Positions 1 through 5,236 of a stretch of 6,897 bases of DNA are shown in pieces (within the stretch, counting starts at the first letter, position 1; each line of letters begins with the position of its first letter). The DNA is taken from positions 1 to 6,897 of the forward strand of contig JAQUZG010000006.1 in the NCBI GenBank assembly GCA_028691435.1, in the 5' to 3' direction. Made by a program: the position numbers and the translations under genes. A model generated the notes under the pieces. It was not told the origin of the DNA, made no database searches, and saw only the letters and a list, made by a program, of their open reading frames with translations. This DNA comes from Candidatus Iainarchaeum sp. (lineage in GTDB: Archaea; Iainarchaeota; Iainarchaeia; Iainarchaeales; JAAZKV01).

Positions 1-1027
1 CTGTTCTTTTTCCGTTTCTTGTTTGAAGCATATAAAGTTTTTCATTTTCAATTGTGAATTCGAAGTCTTGCATATCTTTATAGTGTGATTCTAATTTATT
101 TCTAATTTCAACTAATTCTTGATGAGCAGTTGGTAAAATATCTTTTAATTTTTCAATTTCAAGAGGCGTTCTTATTCCTGCAACAACATCTTCACCTTGT
201 GCATTCATTAAAAATTCACCATAGAATTTATTTTCTCCAGTTGATGGATTTCTTGTGAAAGCAACCCCTGTTCCACTAGTTTCTCCTAAATTTCCAAATA
301 CCATTTCTTGAACATTTACGGCAGTTCCCCAGTGAGATGGAATGTAGTTTAGTCGTCTGTAGATTACTGCTCTTTCATTATTCCATGATCCAAATACAGC
401 ATCACGTGCTCTTTTTAATTGTTCAATTGCGTCTATTGGAAATTCTTCTCCAGTTTCTTTTTTATATAATTCTTTTTGTTTTACAACTAATTCTTTTAAC
501 ATTTCTGTTGTTAGTTCTGTATCAAGTTTAACATGATTTTTTTCTTTTACTTCGTCTAGTAATTCTTCAAATTTTGCGTGTTTTACATTCATTACAACAT
601 CACCAAACATTGTAATAAATCTTCTATAAGAGTCCCATGCAAATCTTTCGTTTTTTGATTTTTTTGCTAATGAGTCAACCACTGTATCATTTAATCCTAA
701 ATTTAAAACTGTGTCCATCATACCTGGCATTGAAGCTGGTGCTCCACTTCTTACTGAAACAAGTAATGGGTTTTCTAAATCTCCAAATTTTTTTCCTGTT
801 TTTTCTTGAAGTTTTTTTACCCCTTCAAGCATTTGGTTATCTAAGTCTACTGGATATTTTTTTCCATTTGCATAATAAGAAGAACAAACTTCTGTTGTAA
901 TTGTAAAACCGTAAGGAACTGGAAGTCCACTAACAGTCATTTCTGCTAAATTTGCACCTTTTCCACCTAAAAGTTCTTTCATTGATTTATTTCCTTCTTC
1001 AAACATATATACGTATTTGCTCACCAT
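1..1027 (-). CDS. ppdK: Pyruvate, phosphate dikinase, N-terminal part (cut by window edge)
   Basis: This is the first 342 residues of PPDK, which interconverts pyruvate + ATP + Pi and phosphoenolpyruvate + AMP + PPi in the cytoplasm; the family is usually about 870-900 residues. The visible part is the ATP-grasp nucleotide-binding domain. I see MFEEG near the start, GGKGANLAEM (21-30) with K23, RSGAPASMPGMMDTVLNLGL (93-112) with R93, QGEDVVAGIRTP, MQDFEFT with E323, and LQTRNGKRT ending at residue 342 with Q335. These match the nucleotide-site residues known from the clostridial enzyme (K22, R92, E323, Q335). The RSGAPASMPGMMDT stretch separates PPDK from PEP synthase, which has RSSATAEDLP there. 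The phosphohistidine and PEP/pyruvate domains lie beyond base 1. The start at 1027 is preferred to an in-frame ATG at 1033 because it leaves 6 bases after GGAGG. In fermenting archaea PPDK often works in glycolysis or gluconeogenesis; direction cannot be told here. Confidence 0.97.
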   Translation of the reverse strand, partial: MVSKYVYMFEEGNKSMKELLGGKGANLAEMTVSGLPVPYGFTITTEVCSSYYANGKKYPVDLDNQMLEGVKKLQEKTGKKFGDLENPLLVSVRSGAPASMPGMMDTVLNLGLNDTVVDSLAKKSKNERFAWDSYRRFITMFGDVVMNVKHAKFEELLDEVKEKNHVKLDTELTTEMLKELVVKQKELYKKETGEEFPIDAIEQLKRARDAVFGSWNNERAVIYRRLNYIPSHWGTAVNVQEMVFGNLGETSGTGVAFTRNPSTGENKFYGEFLMNAQGEDVVAGIRTPLEIEKLKDILPTAHQELVEIRNKLESHYKDMQDFEFTIENEKLYMLQTRNGKRT

Positions 1028-1033
1028 AATCAT

Positions 1034-1038
1034 CCTCC
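1034..1038 (-). promoter_or_regulatory. Shine-Dalgarno site of ppdK
   Basis: On the minus strand GGAGG directly precedes ATG ATT ATG. The first ATG (1033-1031) would have no spacing at all, so the second (1027-1025), 6 bases away, is the likely start. Confidence 0.8.
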
Positions 1039-1068
1039 AATCATTTCTATAAGAATTAGAAAAAAAAG

Positions 1069-1078
1069 AATTATAAAG
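1069..1078 (-). promoter_or_regulatory. Candidate TATA box of ppdK
   Basis: On the minus strand TTTATAATTC lies about 46 bases upstream of the ppdK ATG. A start of transcription about 25 bases downstream would give a leader of roughly 20 bases that includes the GGAGG site. No clear BRE is seen. This is inferred from position and composition only. Confidence 0.45.
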
Positions 1079-1118
1079 GTAATTAAAAAGGAAAAGAAAA
1101 AGTGAATTAATTAAGAAT

Positions 1119-1314
1119 TTATTCAAAACCAGTCCAATTTAAATTAATTTCGCTTCTTAATTTAATCATGAAGTCAAAAATTTCAAATAATGTTTGTTTT
1201 GTTAAAACAAATAAATCTATTTCTTCTTTATTGACTTTGTTATTACTTCTTGCTTTATAAGGCAAGAGGAAAAAAATCTTTTTTAACTTTTTCTCTATCT
1301 CCTTTTGCCTTCAA
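1119..1314 (-). pseudogene. Small ORF broken by a frameshift at a T7 run (possible gene remnant)
   Basis: Two minus-strand reading frames join into one coherent peptide if a single base is removed. The upstream frame, from a possible TTG at 1314, reads LKAKGDREKVKKDFF and then stops at TAA (1257-1255). The next frame reads LLPYKARSNNKVNKEEIDLF and then a charged, helix-like stretch ending in INLNWTGFE and TAA at 1121-1119. The switch falls at a run of seven T (1276-1270 on the minus strand); six T would give one ORF of about 64 residues. No ATG and no Shine-Dalgarno site precedes it; the only ATG (1169) is internal. It may be a decayed gene, a C-terminal remnant, or an intact small gene with a sequencing error. 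The KAKGDREKVKKD segment faintly recalls C-terminal segments of archaeal nucleotidyltransferase-like proteins, but this is weak. The downstream frame alone is open from 1310 to 1119 without a usual start codon. Confidence 0.4.
1248..1267. promoter_or_regulatory. Palindrome centred on TTATAA (possible promoter for either strand)
   Basis: TCTTGC and GCAAGA flank TTTATAAG, giving a near-perfect 20-bp inverted repeat. The centre resembles a TATA box on both strands. On the plus strand it would start leuA transcription near 1281, giving a leader of about 70 bases. It also overlaps the point where the small broken ORF meets its first stop codon. The rest of the 1028-1352 spacer shows no further gene. 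Confidence 0.35.
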
Positions 1315-1340
1315 TAATTTTTTTTTAGAAAAAGTTTTTT

Positions 1341-1345
1341 GGAGG
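1341..1345 (+). promoter_or_regulatory. Shine-Dalgarno site of leuA
   Basis: GGAGG lies 7 bases before the ATG at 1353, which fixes the leuA start. Confidence 0.85.
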
Positions 1346-1352
1346 AAGTAAA

Positions 1353-2519
1353 ATGGAAGAAATAATATTTTTTGATACAACGCTAAGAGACGGTGAACAA
1401 AGTCCTGGGGCAAGTATGACTAAAGATGGTAAAGTCAAAGTGGCAATGCAACTTGAAAAACTTGGAGTTAATGTTATTGAAGCTGGGTTTCCAATTGCAA
1501 GTGAAAACGATTTTGAGTCAGTAAAAGAAATTGCTAGAACTGTTACAAAATCTACTGTGGCTGGCTTAGCAAGAGCAAAAAAAGTAGACATAGATAGATG
1601 TGGGGATGCAATCAAAGATGCGAAAAAACCAAGAATTCACACATTCATGTCTACTTCAGATATTCACTTAGCAAATCAGTTTGGAATTGATAGAGAGACT
1701 GCATTAAAAATTTCAATTGATGCAGTAAAACAAGCAAAAAACTACTGCAATGATATAGAATTTAGTCCAATGGATGCAACTAGGACTGAAAAAAGTTACT
1801 TGTATAGAGTAATTGAAAGTGTGATTGATGCAGGGGCAACCACAGTTAATATTCCAGATACAGTTGGTTATTCCACACCAGTAGAATTTGGTCAATTAAT
1901 TAAAGGAATAAAAGAAAATGTACCAAACATTAGTCAAGCAATTATTTCAGTCCATTGTCATAATGATTTAGGACTAGCAACTGCTAATTCATTAGCCGCA
2001 ATAACAAACGGTGCAAGACAAGTAGAAGGAACAATAAATGGAATAGGTGAGAGAGCAGGTAATGCAAGTCTTGAAGAAATTATGATGATACTAAAAACAA
2101 GAAAAGATCAAATGGGTGAATTTAAATCAAATGTAAATTATACAGAGATTTATAATTCATCAAAAATTGTTGAAAGTATTTCAGGAATTATGGTTCAAAG
2201 AAATAAAGCAATTGTTGGCAAGAACGCTTTTAGTCACGAATCAGGAATTCATCAAGATGGAATCATAAAACATAAATCAACCTATGAAATTATTGATCCA
2301 AGAACAATTGGAATTGAAAGTGAATTAGTTCTTGGAAAACATAGTGGAAAACACGCAATAGAAAAAAGAGCAAAAGAAATTGGGTTTGAAATAGACGAAA
2401 ACCAAATGAATTGTGTGTTTACTAGTTTCAAAAACTATGCGGACAATAAAAAATATGTGACAGATGAAGAACTTGAAAAAATAATTGTTCAAGAATTAGG
2501 CATTAAACAAAATGCCTAA
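1353..2519 (+). CDS. leuA: 2-isopropylmalate synthase (LeuA type) without regulatory domain
   Basis: Family enzyme of the DRE-TIM metallolyases: condenses acetyl-CoA with 2-oxoisovalerate in the first step of leucine synthesis. The 388 residues hold the whole catalytic (beta/alpha)8 barrel. I see DTTLRDGEQSPGASM (8-22; catalytic R12, metal ligand D13), EAGFPIAS (43-50), HTFMSTSDIHL (96-106), EFSPMDATRTE (136-146), VHCHNDLGLATANS (200-213; metal ligands H201 and H203), GTINGIGERAGNASLEE (226-242; ligand N237), then the linker subdomain with FSHESGIHQDG (293-303) and LGKHSGKHA (327-335). HESGIHQDG and the MSTSDIHL pattern favour LeuA over homocitrate synthase or NifV. Typical LeuA has about 500 residues with a C-terminal leucine-binding domain; this protein stops after the linker, so feedback inhibition by leucine is probably absent. 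Homocitrate or citramalate synthase activity cannot be excluded. It is the only confident plus-strand gene here, and no leuB, leuC or leuD is visible. Base composition is like its neighbours. Confidence 0.92.
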   Translation: MEEIIFFDTTLRDGEQSPGASMTKDGKVKVAMQLEKLGVNVIEAGFPIASENDFESVKEIARTVTKSTVAGLARAKKVDIDRCGDAIKDAKKPRIHTFMSTSDIHLANQFGIDRETALKISIDAVKQAKNYCNDIEFSPMDATRTEKSYLYRVIESVIDAGATTVNIPDTVGYSTPVEFGQLIKGIKENVPNISQAIISVHCHNDLGLATANSLAAITNGARQVEGTINGIGERAGNASLEEIMMILKTRKDQMGEFKSNVNYTEIYNSSKIVESISGIMVQRNKAIVGKNAFSHESGIHQDGIIKHKSTYEIIDPRTIGIESELVLGKHSGKHAIEKRAKEIGFEIDENQMNCVFTSFKNYADNKKYVTDEELEKIIVQELGIKQNA

Positions 2520-2523
2520 TTTT
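2492..2523. terminator. Hairpin over the leuA stop codon, shared by convergent genes
   Basis: TTAGGCATT (2496-2504) and AATGCCTAA (2511-2519) are perfect inverted arms with a 6-base loop, extendable to 2492/2523 with A-T pairs and one G-T. The right arm contains the leuA stop codon. TTTTATTATTA follows on the plus strand. On the minus strand the same hairpin lies just beyond the stop of the convergent membrane-protein gene (18-bp gap between the genes), so it may terminate both. Confidence 0.65.
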
Positions 2524-2537
2524 ATTATTAATGAATT

Positions 2538-3449
2538 TTAAAAACCAAGAAAAATATAAGTAATAAACATAATTATTGAACCAATTATTACACTTAAAAT
2601 ATTCAATATTAAACTTATATTAAATGCAGTTTTATAATTAAGTTCAGTTTTATTCATTAAGTAAATAATAATAGTTTCAACAACAATAGCAAAAAGTTCA
2701 TAAAATAAAAATACAAACACATCACTAATTAAAAAAATCTTTGGAAAAACAAACCAAACAAAAGGCAAAGTAATTACATTACCAATAAATATTGACAATA
2801 AAAATTTATTAATTAAAATATTTTTTCTAAACAATATAAACGCAAAAATTAATTCTAAAATAATTGTTATAAAAAAAGCCCTAATAAAAACAATAAATTC
2901 AAGACTAGTAAAATAATATAAATTTGAAACATCAGTTAATTCAATAACCCCATTTTCTTTTAGATTAGCAGAATAATTACTAACAAAATAACTTTTTTTA
3001 ATTGAATTGCTTAAAAAAATAGATTTAATAGATAAATTATTGTAACCAATAACAAATAATCTAAACTCTTCAGGAGGATGATAACCAAAAGTTAACTTTT
3101 CATCATTAGTATTTCCTCCCCAAGCAAACTGTGCAATTTTCCAACAAATATTATTATCATTAAATTTTTTAAAAGTTAAATATTTACTATCTCTTTCAAA
3201 ACTTGTAGAAGAAACAAGCCCTCTTGGATTAGTTGACAATTCTTGAATAAATAAATTTGAATAATTTTCAAAACTAATCGCATTAATATCACAACTAGTT
3301 TTTTCTAATAATCTGCCAAAAATATTAAAATTTAAAGATTTAGATTCATAAGTTACATTAAAATTTACTTCAGGTTTTGGCCCCAAATCAGCAAAAGAAA
3401 AAGAAATTAATAATATAATAAAAATTATAAATAAACTTTTTTTAAACAT
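2538..3449 (-). CDS. Secreted/membrane protein with G-P-K-P motif and four C-terminal membrane helices
   Basis: Function not recognised. The 303 residues begin with a clear signal peptide (MFKK, hydrophobic 6-18, likely cleavage after SFA-20). The mature end would start DLGPKPEVNF, and this D-x-G-P-K-P pattern recurs at the mature N-terminus of uncharacterised archaeal and Firmicutes membrane proteins. Residues 21-180 form an outside domain with only two cysteines (C53, C102), possibly a disulfide, and several N-glycosylation sequons (NVT 41, NYS 62, NLS 138, NYS 158). Four hydrophobic segments follow at about 183-207, 215-238, 243-264 and 274-301; the NVITLPFVWFVFP and ELFAIVVETIIIYL stretches look like conserved helix signatures of that group. 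It converges on leuA with an 18-base gap. No Shine-Dalgarno site is present and a TATA-like element sits about 27 bases upstream, so a leaderless mRNA is likely. Confidence 0.8.
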   Translation of the reverse strand: MFKKSLFIIFIILLISFSFADLGPKPEVNFNVTYESKSLNFNIFGRLLEKTSCDINAISFENYSNLFIQELSTNPRGLVSSTSFERDSKYLTFKKFNDNNICWKIAQFAWGGNTNDEKLTFGYHPPEEFRLFVIGYNNLSIKSIFLSNSIKKSYFVSNYSANLKENGVIELTDVSNLYYFTSLEFIVFIRAFFITIILELIFAFILFRKNILINKFLLSIFIGNVITLPFVWFVFPKIFLISDVFVFLFYELFAIVVETIIIYLMNKTELNYKTAFNISLILNILSVIIGSIIMFITYIFLGF

Positions 3450-3472
3450 AATAAAATATATGATTATCTAAT

Positions 3473-3480
3473 TTAATAAA
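3473..3480 (-). promoter_or_regulatory. Candidate TATA box for a leaderless mRNA of the membrane-protein gene
   Basis: On the minus strand TTTATTAA is centred about 27 bases before the A of the ATG at 3449, the archaeal spacing expected when transcription starts at the start codon. It lies inside one of two direct copies of TTAATAAATT (plus strand 3473-3482 and 3489-3498, 16 bp apart). Confidence 0.45.
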
Positions 3481-3554
3481 TTAACTTATTAATAAATTTA
3501 AATTATGTAGATAAAAATATAAAAAACAAAAAAAATAGAAAAAATAATTAATCA

Positions 3555-3586
3555 AAATTTGGGCATAAAAGAAAATGCCTAATTTT
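3555..3586 (-). terminator. Hairpin over the toxin stop codon with T-rich tail
   Basis: On the minus strand TTAGGCAT (including the toxin TAG stop) pairs with ATGCCCAA across an 8-base loop, a 5-bp GGCAT/ATGCC core plus outer A-T pairs around an A-C mismatch. Runs of T continue downstream to about 3530. The arm repeats the TTAGGCAT of the leuA hairpin. Confidence 0.5.
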
Positions 3587-3854
3587 TATAGATGTTATCA
3601 TGATGATCATAATCAACAAGTTCAACAATTTTTTTTTCTTCACTGATTTTATATGTTAAAACAAATGATTTCTTTATATGTACTCGCCAAGTATTCTTTA
3701 AATTATTACTTAATGGTTTAAACTGATAAGGATTTTCTTTAATTTGTTTCACTTTTTTTCTAATTATTTCAAGTGCTACAATATCTTTTTTTGCTAATTT
3801 TTCAAATACTTTTTCTAAGCTTTTCTTTAACCGTATTTCATACAAAAAAATCAT
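3579..3854 (-). CDS. RelE-type toxin of a toxin-antitoxin pair
   Basis: A 91-residue protein with the layout of archaeal RelE/ParE toxins: YEIRLKKSLEKVFEKLAKKD as the first strand and helix, a second helix around VKQIKENPYQFKPL, then the beta-sheet with WRVHIKKSFVLTYKI and the typical ending VDYDHHDNIYK. RelE toxins cut mRNA on the ribosome; basic residues in the KPL...WRVHI...DYDHHD region carry that activity in characterised members, but the individual catalytic residues are not fixed from sequence alone. The gene overlaps the upstream antitoxin by ATGA, so translation is probably coupled; AAGGG just before it may serve as a ribosome site. Neutralised by the upstream protein when bound. Confidence 0.9.
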   Translation of the reverse strand: MIFLYEIRLKKSLEKVFEKLAKKDIVALEIIRKKVKQIKENPYQFKPLSNNLKNTWRVHIKKSFVLTYKISEEKKIVELVDYDHHDNIYKN

Positions 3855-4090
3855 CCCTTAAGCTTATCAAAATAATCATCAATATTTTTTATTACTTTAG
3901 ATTTTTCTTTATCAATTCTTTTTAATTTATTAATATATTCTGGTCTTAACTCAGGTTCCAGTAAATCTTCTTCATATTGTTTAACAACAAAATCAATAGT
4001 TTCTGATTTTGTAGAAAACCCATTTTTAGCCTTAATTATATTTAGAACCATATTTGTTTGAGGCATAATATCTACAATTGCTTTAACCAT
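3851..4090 (-). CDS. Antitoxin, DUF2683-like
   Basis: A 79-residue protein starting MVKAIVDIMPQTNMVLNIIK and continuing GFSTKSETIDFVVKQYEE and LEPELRPEYINKLKRID. This matches the pattern of small archaeal DUF2683-type proteins found before RelE toxins: an N-terminal beta-strand plus two helices of ribbon-helix-helix type (residues about 1-45) for DNA binding, and a charged C-terminal tail (about 46-79) that would wrap the toxin. Its stop codon overlaps the toxin start (ATGA), and the order antitoxin-toxin is the standard one. It probably represses its own promoter by binding the palindromes just upstream at 4104-4142. Confidence 0.87.
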   Translation of the reverse strand: MVKAIVDIMPQTNMVLNIIKAKNGFSTKSETIDFVVKQYEEDLLEPELRPEYINKLKRIDKEKSKVIKNIDDYFDKLKG

Positions 4091-4094
4091 AAAA

Positions 4095-4100
4095 TCACCT
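4095..4100 (-). promoter_or_regulatory. Shine-Dalgarno site of the antitoxin gene
   Basis: AGGTGA on the minus strand lies 4 bases before the ATG at 4090 and fits the 3' end of 16S rRNA well. Confidence 0.75.
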
Positions 4101-4103
4101 TTG

Positions 4104-4142
4104 TTAATAAATATTAATATAATGTTAACATTTATTAATATT
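4104..4142. promoter_or_regulatory. Operator-like palindromes and promoter of the toxin-antitoxin operon
   Basis: The stretch contains the perfect 12-bp palindrome AATGTTAACATT (4121-4132), the 10-bp palindrome ATATTAATAT (4111-4120), and a wider inverted pair TTAATAAAT (4104-4112) / ATTTATTAA (4130-4138). Several TATA-like stretches overlap these, so binding of the antitoxin dimer would block transcription. Which TATA is used cannot be decided by eye. Confidence 0.55.
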
Positions 4143-4179
4143 ATTGGTTTTTACTAAAAGACTCAAACTTTTTATAACA

Positions 4180-4200
4180 CGCTGAGGACGAGATTTGAAC
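4180..4200 (-). other. Fragment resembling the 3' end of a tRNA gene
   Basis: On the minus strand the bases read G, then a T-loop TTCAAAT, a T-stem half CTCGT, an acceptor half CCTCAGC and a discriminator G, exactly the order and spacing of a tRNA 3' end. The matching 5' halves (ACGAG, GCTGAGG) are absent nearby. The sequence is not a copy of the tRNA-Leu end at 4446. It could be a remnant left by integration at a tRNA gene, or chance. Confidence 0.35.
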
Positions 4201-4220
4201 TTAATCCTTTTTAAAATAAC

Positions 4221-4415
4221 TTGCAATTCATTAAAATTGTAGATAAATAGCTTTTGCCAAGTTCTTTCATTTTGCAATCCAAAGGATTGCACATAATTAG
4301 TTTTCGTTAGCTTTTTTTCTAATCTGCAACTCGCAGAGTTGCATGTAAGAAGTTTCGTGAACCTTTTCCCAAAAGTTTCAATGCACGTGGCTAAATGCCA
4401 CAATATTTTAGTGCA
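4221..4415. repeat. Array of four hairpins in the gene-free stretch beside tRNA-Leu
   Basis: Inverted repeats occur at: 4221-4242 (TTGCAATT, 6-base loop, arm with two G-T pairs); 4273-4291 (TGCAATCC, loop AAA, GGATTGCA, perfect 8 bp); 4325-4343 (TGCAACTC, loop GCA, GAGTTGCA, perfect 8 bp); and 4382-4415 (TGCAC-GTGGC, loop TAAAT, GCCAC, a 9-base bulge, GTGCA). Arms begin with TGCA each time and the starts lie 52, 52 and 57 bases apart, but the sequences between them are not copies. No convincing protein gene covers this stretch. It may be a structured RNA read through from the tRNA promoter, or a remnant of a repeat-bearing element. Confidence 0.6.
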
Positions 4416-4417
4416 GG

Positions 4418-4443
4418 TTTTGTTTCATCGCAATGAAACAAAA
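4418..4443 (-). terminator. Strong hairpin 2 bases after tRNA-Leu (terminator or processing signal)
   Basis: An 11-bp perfect inverted repeat (TTTTGTTTCAT and its complement) with a 4-base loop begins right after the tRNA discriminator base and a C. The minus strand starts with CTTTTTG, a T-run that alone could end transcription in archaea; the hairpin may also guide 3' trimming by RNase Z. Confidence 0.45.
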
Positions 4444-4445
4444 AG

Positions 4446-4529
4446 TGCACGGAGACGGGTTCGAACCGTCGAACGCACTAAGCGACAGGGTCCTAAACCC
4501 TGCGGGTTTAACCGCTCCCCAATCCGTGC
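4446..4529 (-). tRNA. tRNA-Leu(UAG)
   Basis: Complete class II cloverleaf of 84 bases. Acceptor GCACGGA pairs with TCCGTGC; the D-arm uses GGG/CCC with GG in its loop; the anticodon stem CAGGG/CCCTG closes the loop TTTAGGA with anticodon TAG (4495-4493), reading CUA and other CUN leucine codons; a long variable arm has a CGC/GCG stem; the T-arm is GACGG-TTCGAAC-CCGTC; discriminator A73 as required for leucine. CCA is not encoded and must be added. No intron is present. Confidence 0.98.
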
Positions 4530-4539
4530 AATAGTTAAA

Positions 4540-4562
4540 ATTAATCAAATTTTTTGATTAAT
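4540..4562. promoter_or_regulatory. Perfect inverted repeat in the tRNA-Leu leader
   Basis: ATTAATCAAA and TTTGATTAAT form a 10-bp perfect hairpin with a 3-base loop, starting 11 bases upstream of the tRNA. Possible tRNA TATA boxes lie beyond it at about 4563-4573 (TTTATTTATG) and 4588-4596 (ATTTAAATG). With the farther one the hairpin would sit in the 5' leader removed by RNase P. Confidence 0.4.
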
Positions 4563-4608
4563 CATAAATAAATTAAAGAGAGAATCCATTTAAATATTAT
4601 GCTTTGGT

Positions 4609-5220
4609 TTAATCAAAATCATAAGGCACATAAAACACAGCTTTTCCTTGATATATTCCAGTACACATTAAATGAATGTCTTGTTTTCGCATTAGTTTCA
4701 TAAAATCCGCATTTAATAATTGCTTTGAATTATTACGTATTTCATTAAGTCCTTTTTCATAAATTTCAACTTCTTCATTAGTTACTTGAGTAGATGGAAC
4801 ATCATGTCTTTTTTCTTCTATGTGTTCCATGATGAGATAATTTCCAATTCGAGCATAAACTTTTGGCGTTCTTAAAATATGAAATCTATTAGGCAATTTT
4901 CTTTTTCGAATATTTTGGTTATAATTAAGCATCATTTGTCTAGTTAATTCATAATCAATCCCATGATTTGAAAAGAAAAATGCTGAACAATCTTTTATTA
5001 CAACTTTTTTTCCAGCATATTCAAAAACTCTTAGATTATCATTGGCAACAAATTTTGTTCGAGGTAATTTTTTAAAAAAAGCTTTTGTAAGATTTTCTTC
5101 AAGAAATTTTTTTAATTGGCGTCTTTGATGAATTGCAACTAATCTTCGTTTGTAAGTTGGGTGATGAATACGAGCTTGAACTGAATCAATTATTCTTTTT
5201 AGATTTTTAATTGTGCCCAT
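4609..5220 (-). CDS. Uncharacterised protein with protein-kinase-fold motif order
   Basis: No named family is recognised in this 203-residue basic protein, but the order of motifs is that of a kinase/aminoglycoside-phosphotransferase-like fold. A basic helical start (1-55) is followed by a beta3-like RVFEYAGKKVVIKDC (64-78; K76 as the ATP lysine), an alphaC-like helix GIDYELTRQMMLNY (87-100; E91 as its partner), a beta5/hinge GNYLIMEHIEE (126-136), and then KQDIHLMCTGIYQGKAVFYV (179-198), laid out like the H-x-D-L-H...N-I-L catalytic loop but without the Asn. The chain ends in DFD (201-203) where DFG or DFD-type metal ligands would be. The lower lobe is therefore very short, so it may be a pseudokinase or a binding module. 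It lies 16 bases after the HerA-like gene on the same strand, suggesting one operon and possibly one complex. No Shine-Dalgarno site is seen; start taken at the first ATG. The kinase call is inference. Confidence 0.6.
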   Translation of the reverse strand: MGTIKNLKRIIDSVQARIHHPTYKRRLVAIHQRRQLKKFLEENLTKAFFKKLPRTKFVANDNLRVFEYAGKKVVIKDCSAFFFSNHGIDYELTRQMMLNYNQNIRKRKLPNRFHILRTPKVYARIGNYLIMEHIEEKRHDVPSTQVTNEEVEIYEKGLNEIRNNSKQLLNADFMKLMRKQDIHLMCTGIYQGKAVFYVPYDFD

Positions 5221-5236
5221 ACTAACACTATTTTAA

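Noticed and set aside
337..900. Two plus-strand ORFs rich in Leu and Phe
   Set aside because: Both are antisense to ppdK, and their hydrophobicity merely mirrors Lys/Glu-rich codons.
1325..1615. A 96-codon minus-strand ORF
   Set aside because: Antisense to the conserved start of leuA and rich in Ser/Thr/Leu as expected of a shadow frame.
4125..4403. A 92-codon minus-strand ORF across the hairpin region
   Set aside because: It runs through several perfect hairpins and into the palindromes of the toxin-antitoxin promoter, has no ribosome site, and its composition is unlike the neighbouring proteins.
4221..4443. CRISPR array
   Set aside because: The units are different inverted repeats, not identical direct repeats with unique spacers, and no cas gene is present.
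4221..4443. Integron attC sites
   Set aside because: GTTAGC-like pieces occur, but the paired core-site architecture, cassette ORFs and an integrase are all absent.
4180..4445. C/D box small RNA
   Set aside because: A GATGA and a CTGA occur, but not as a proper box C/box D pair at a normal spacing on one strand.
4339..4557. A 72-codon plus-strand ORF
   Set aside because: It is antisense to the whole tRNA-Leu and to two hairpins; its arginine-rich sequence comes from the tRNA.
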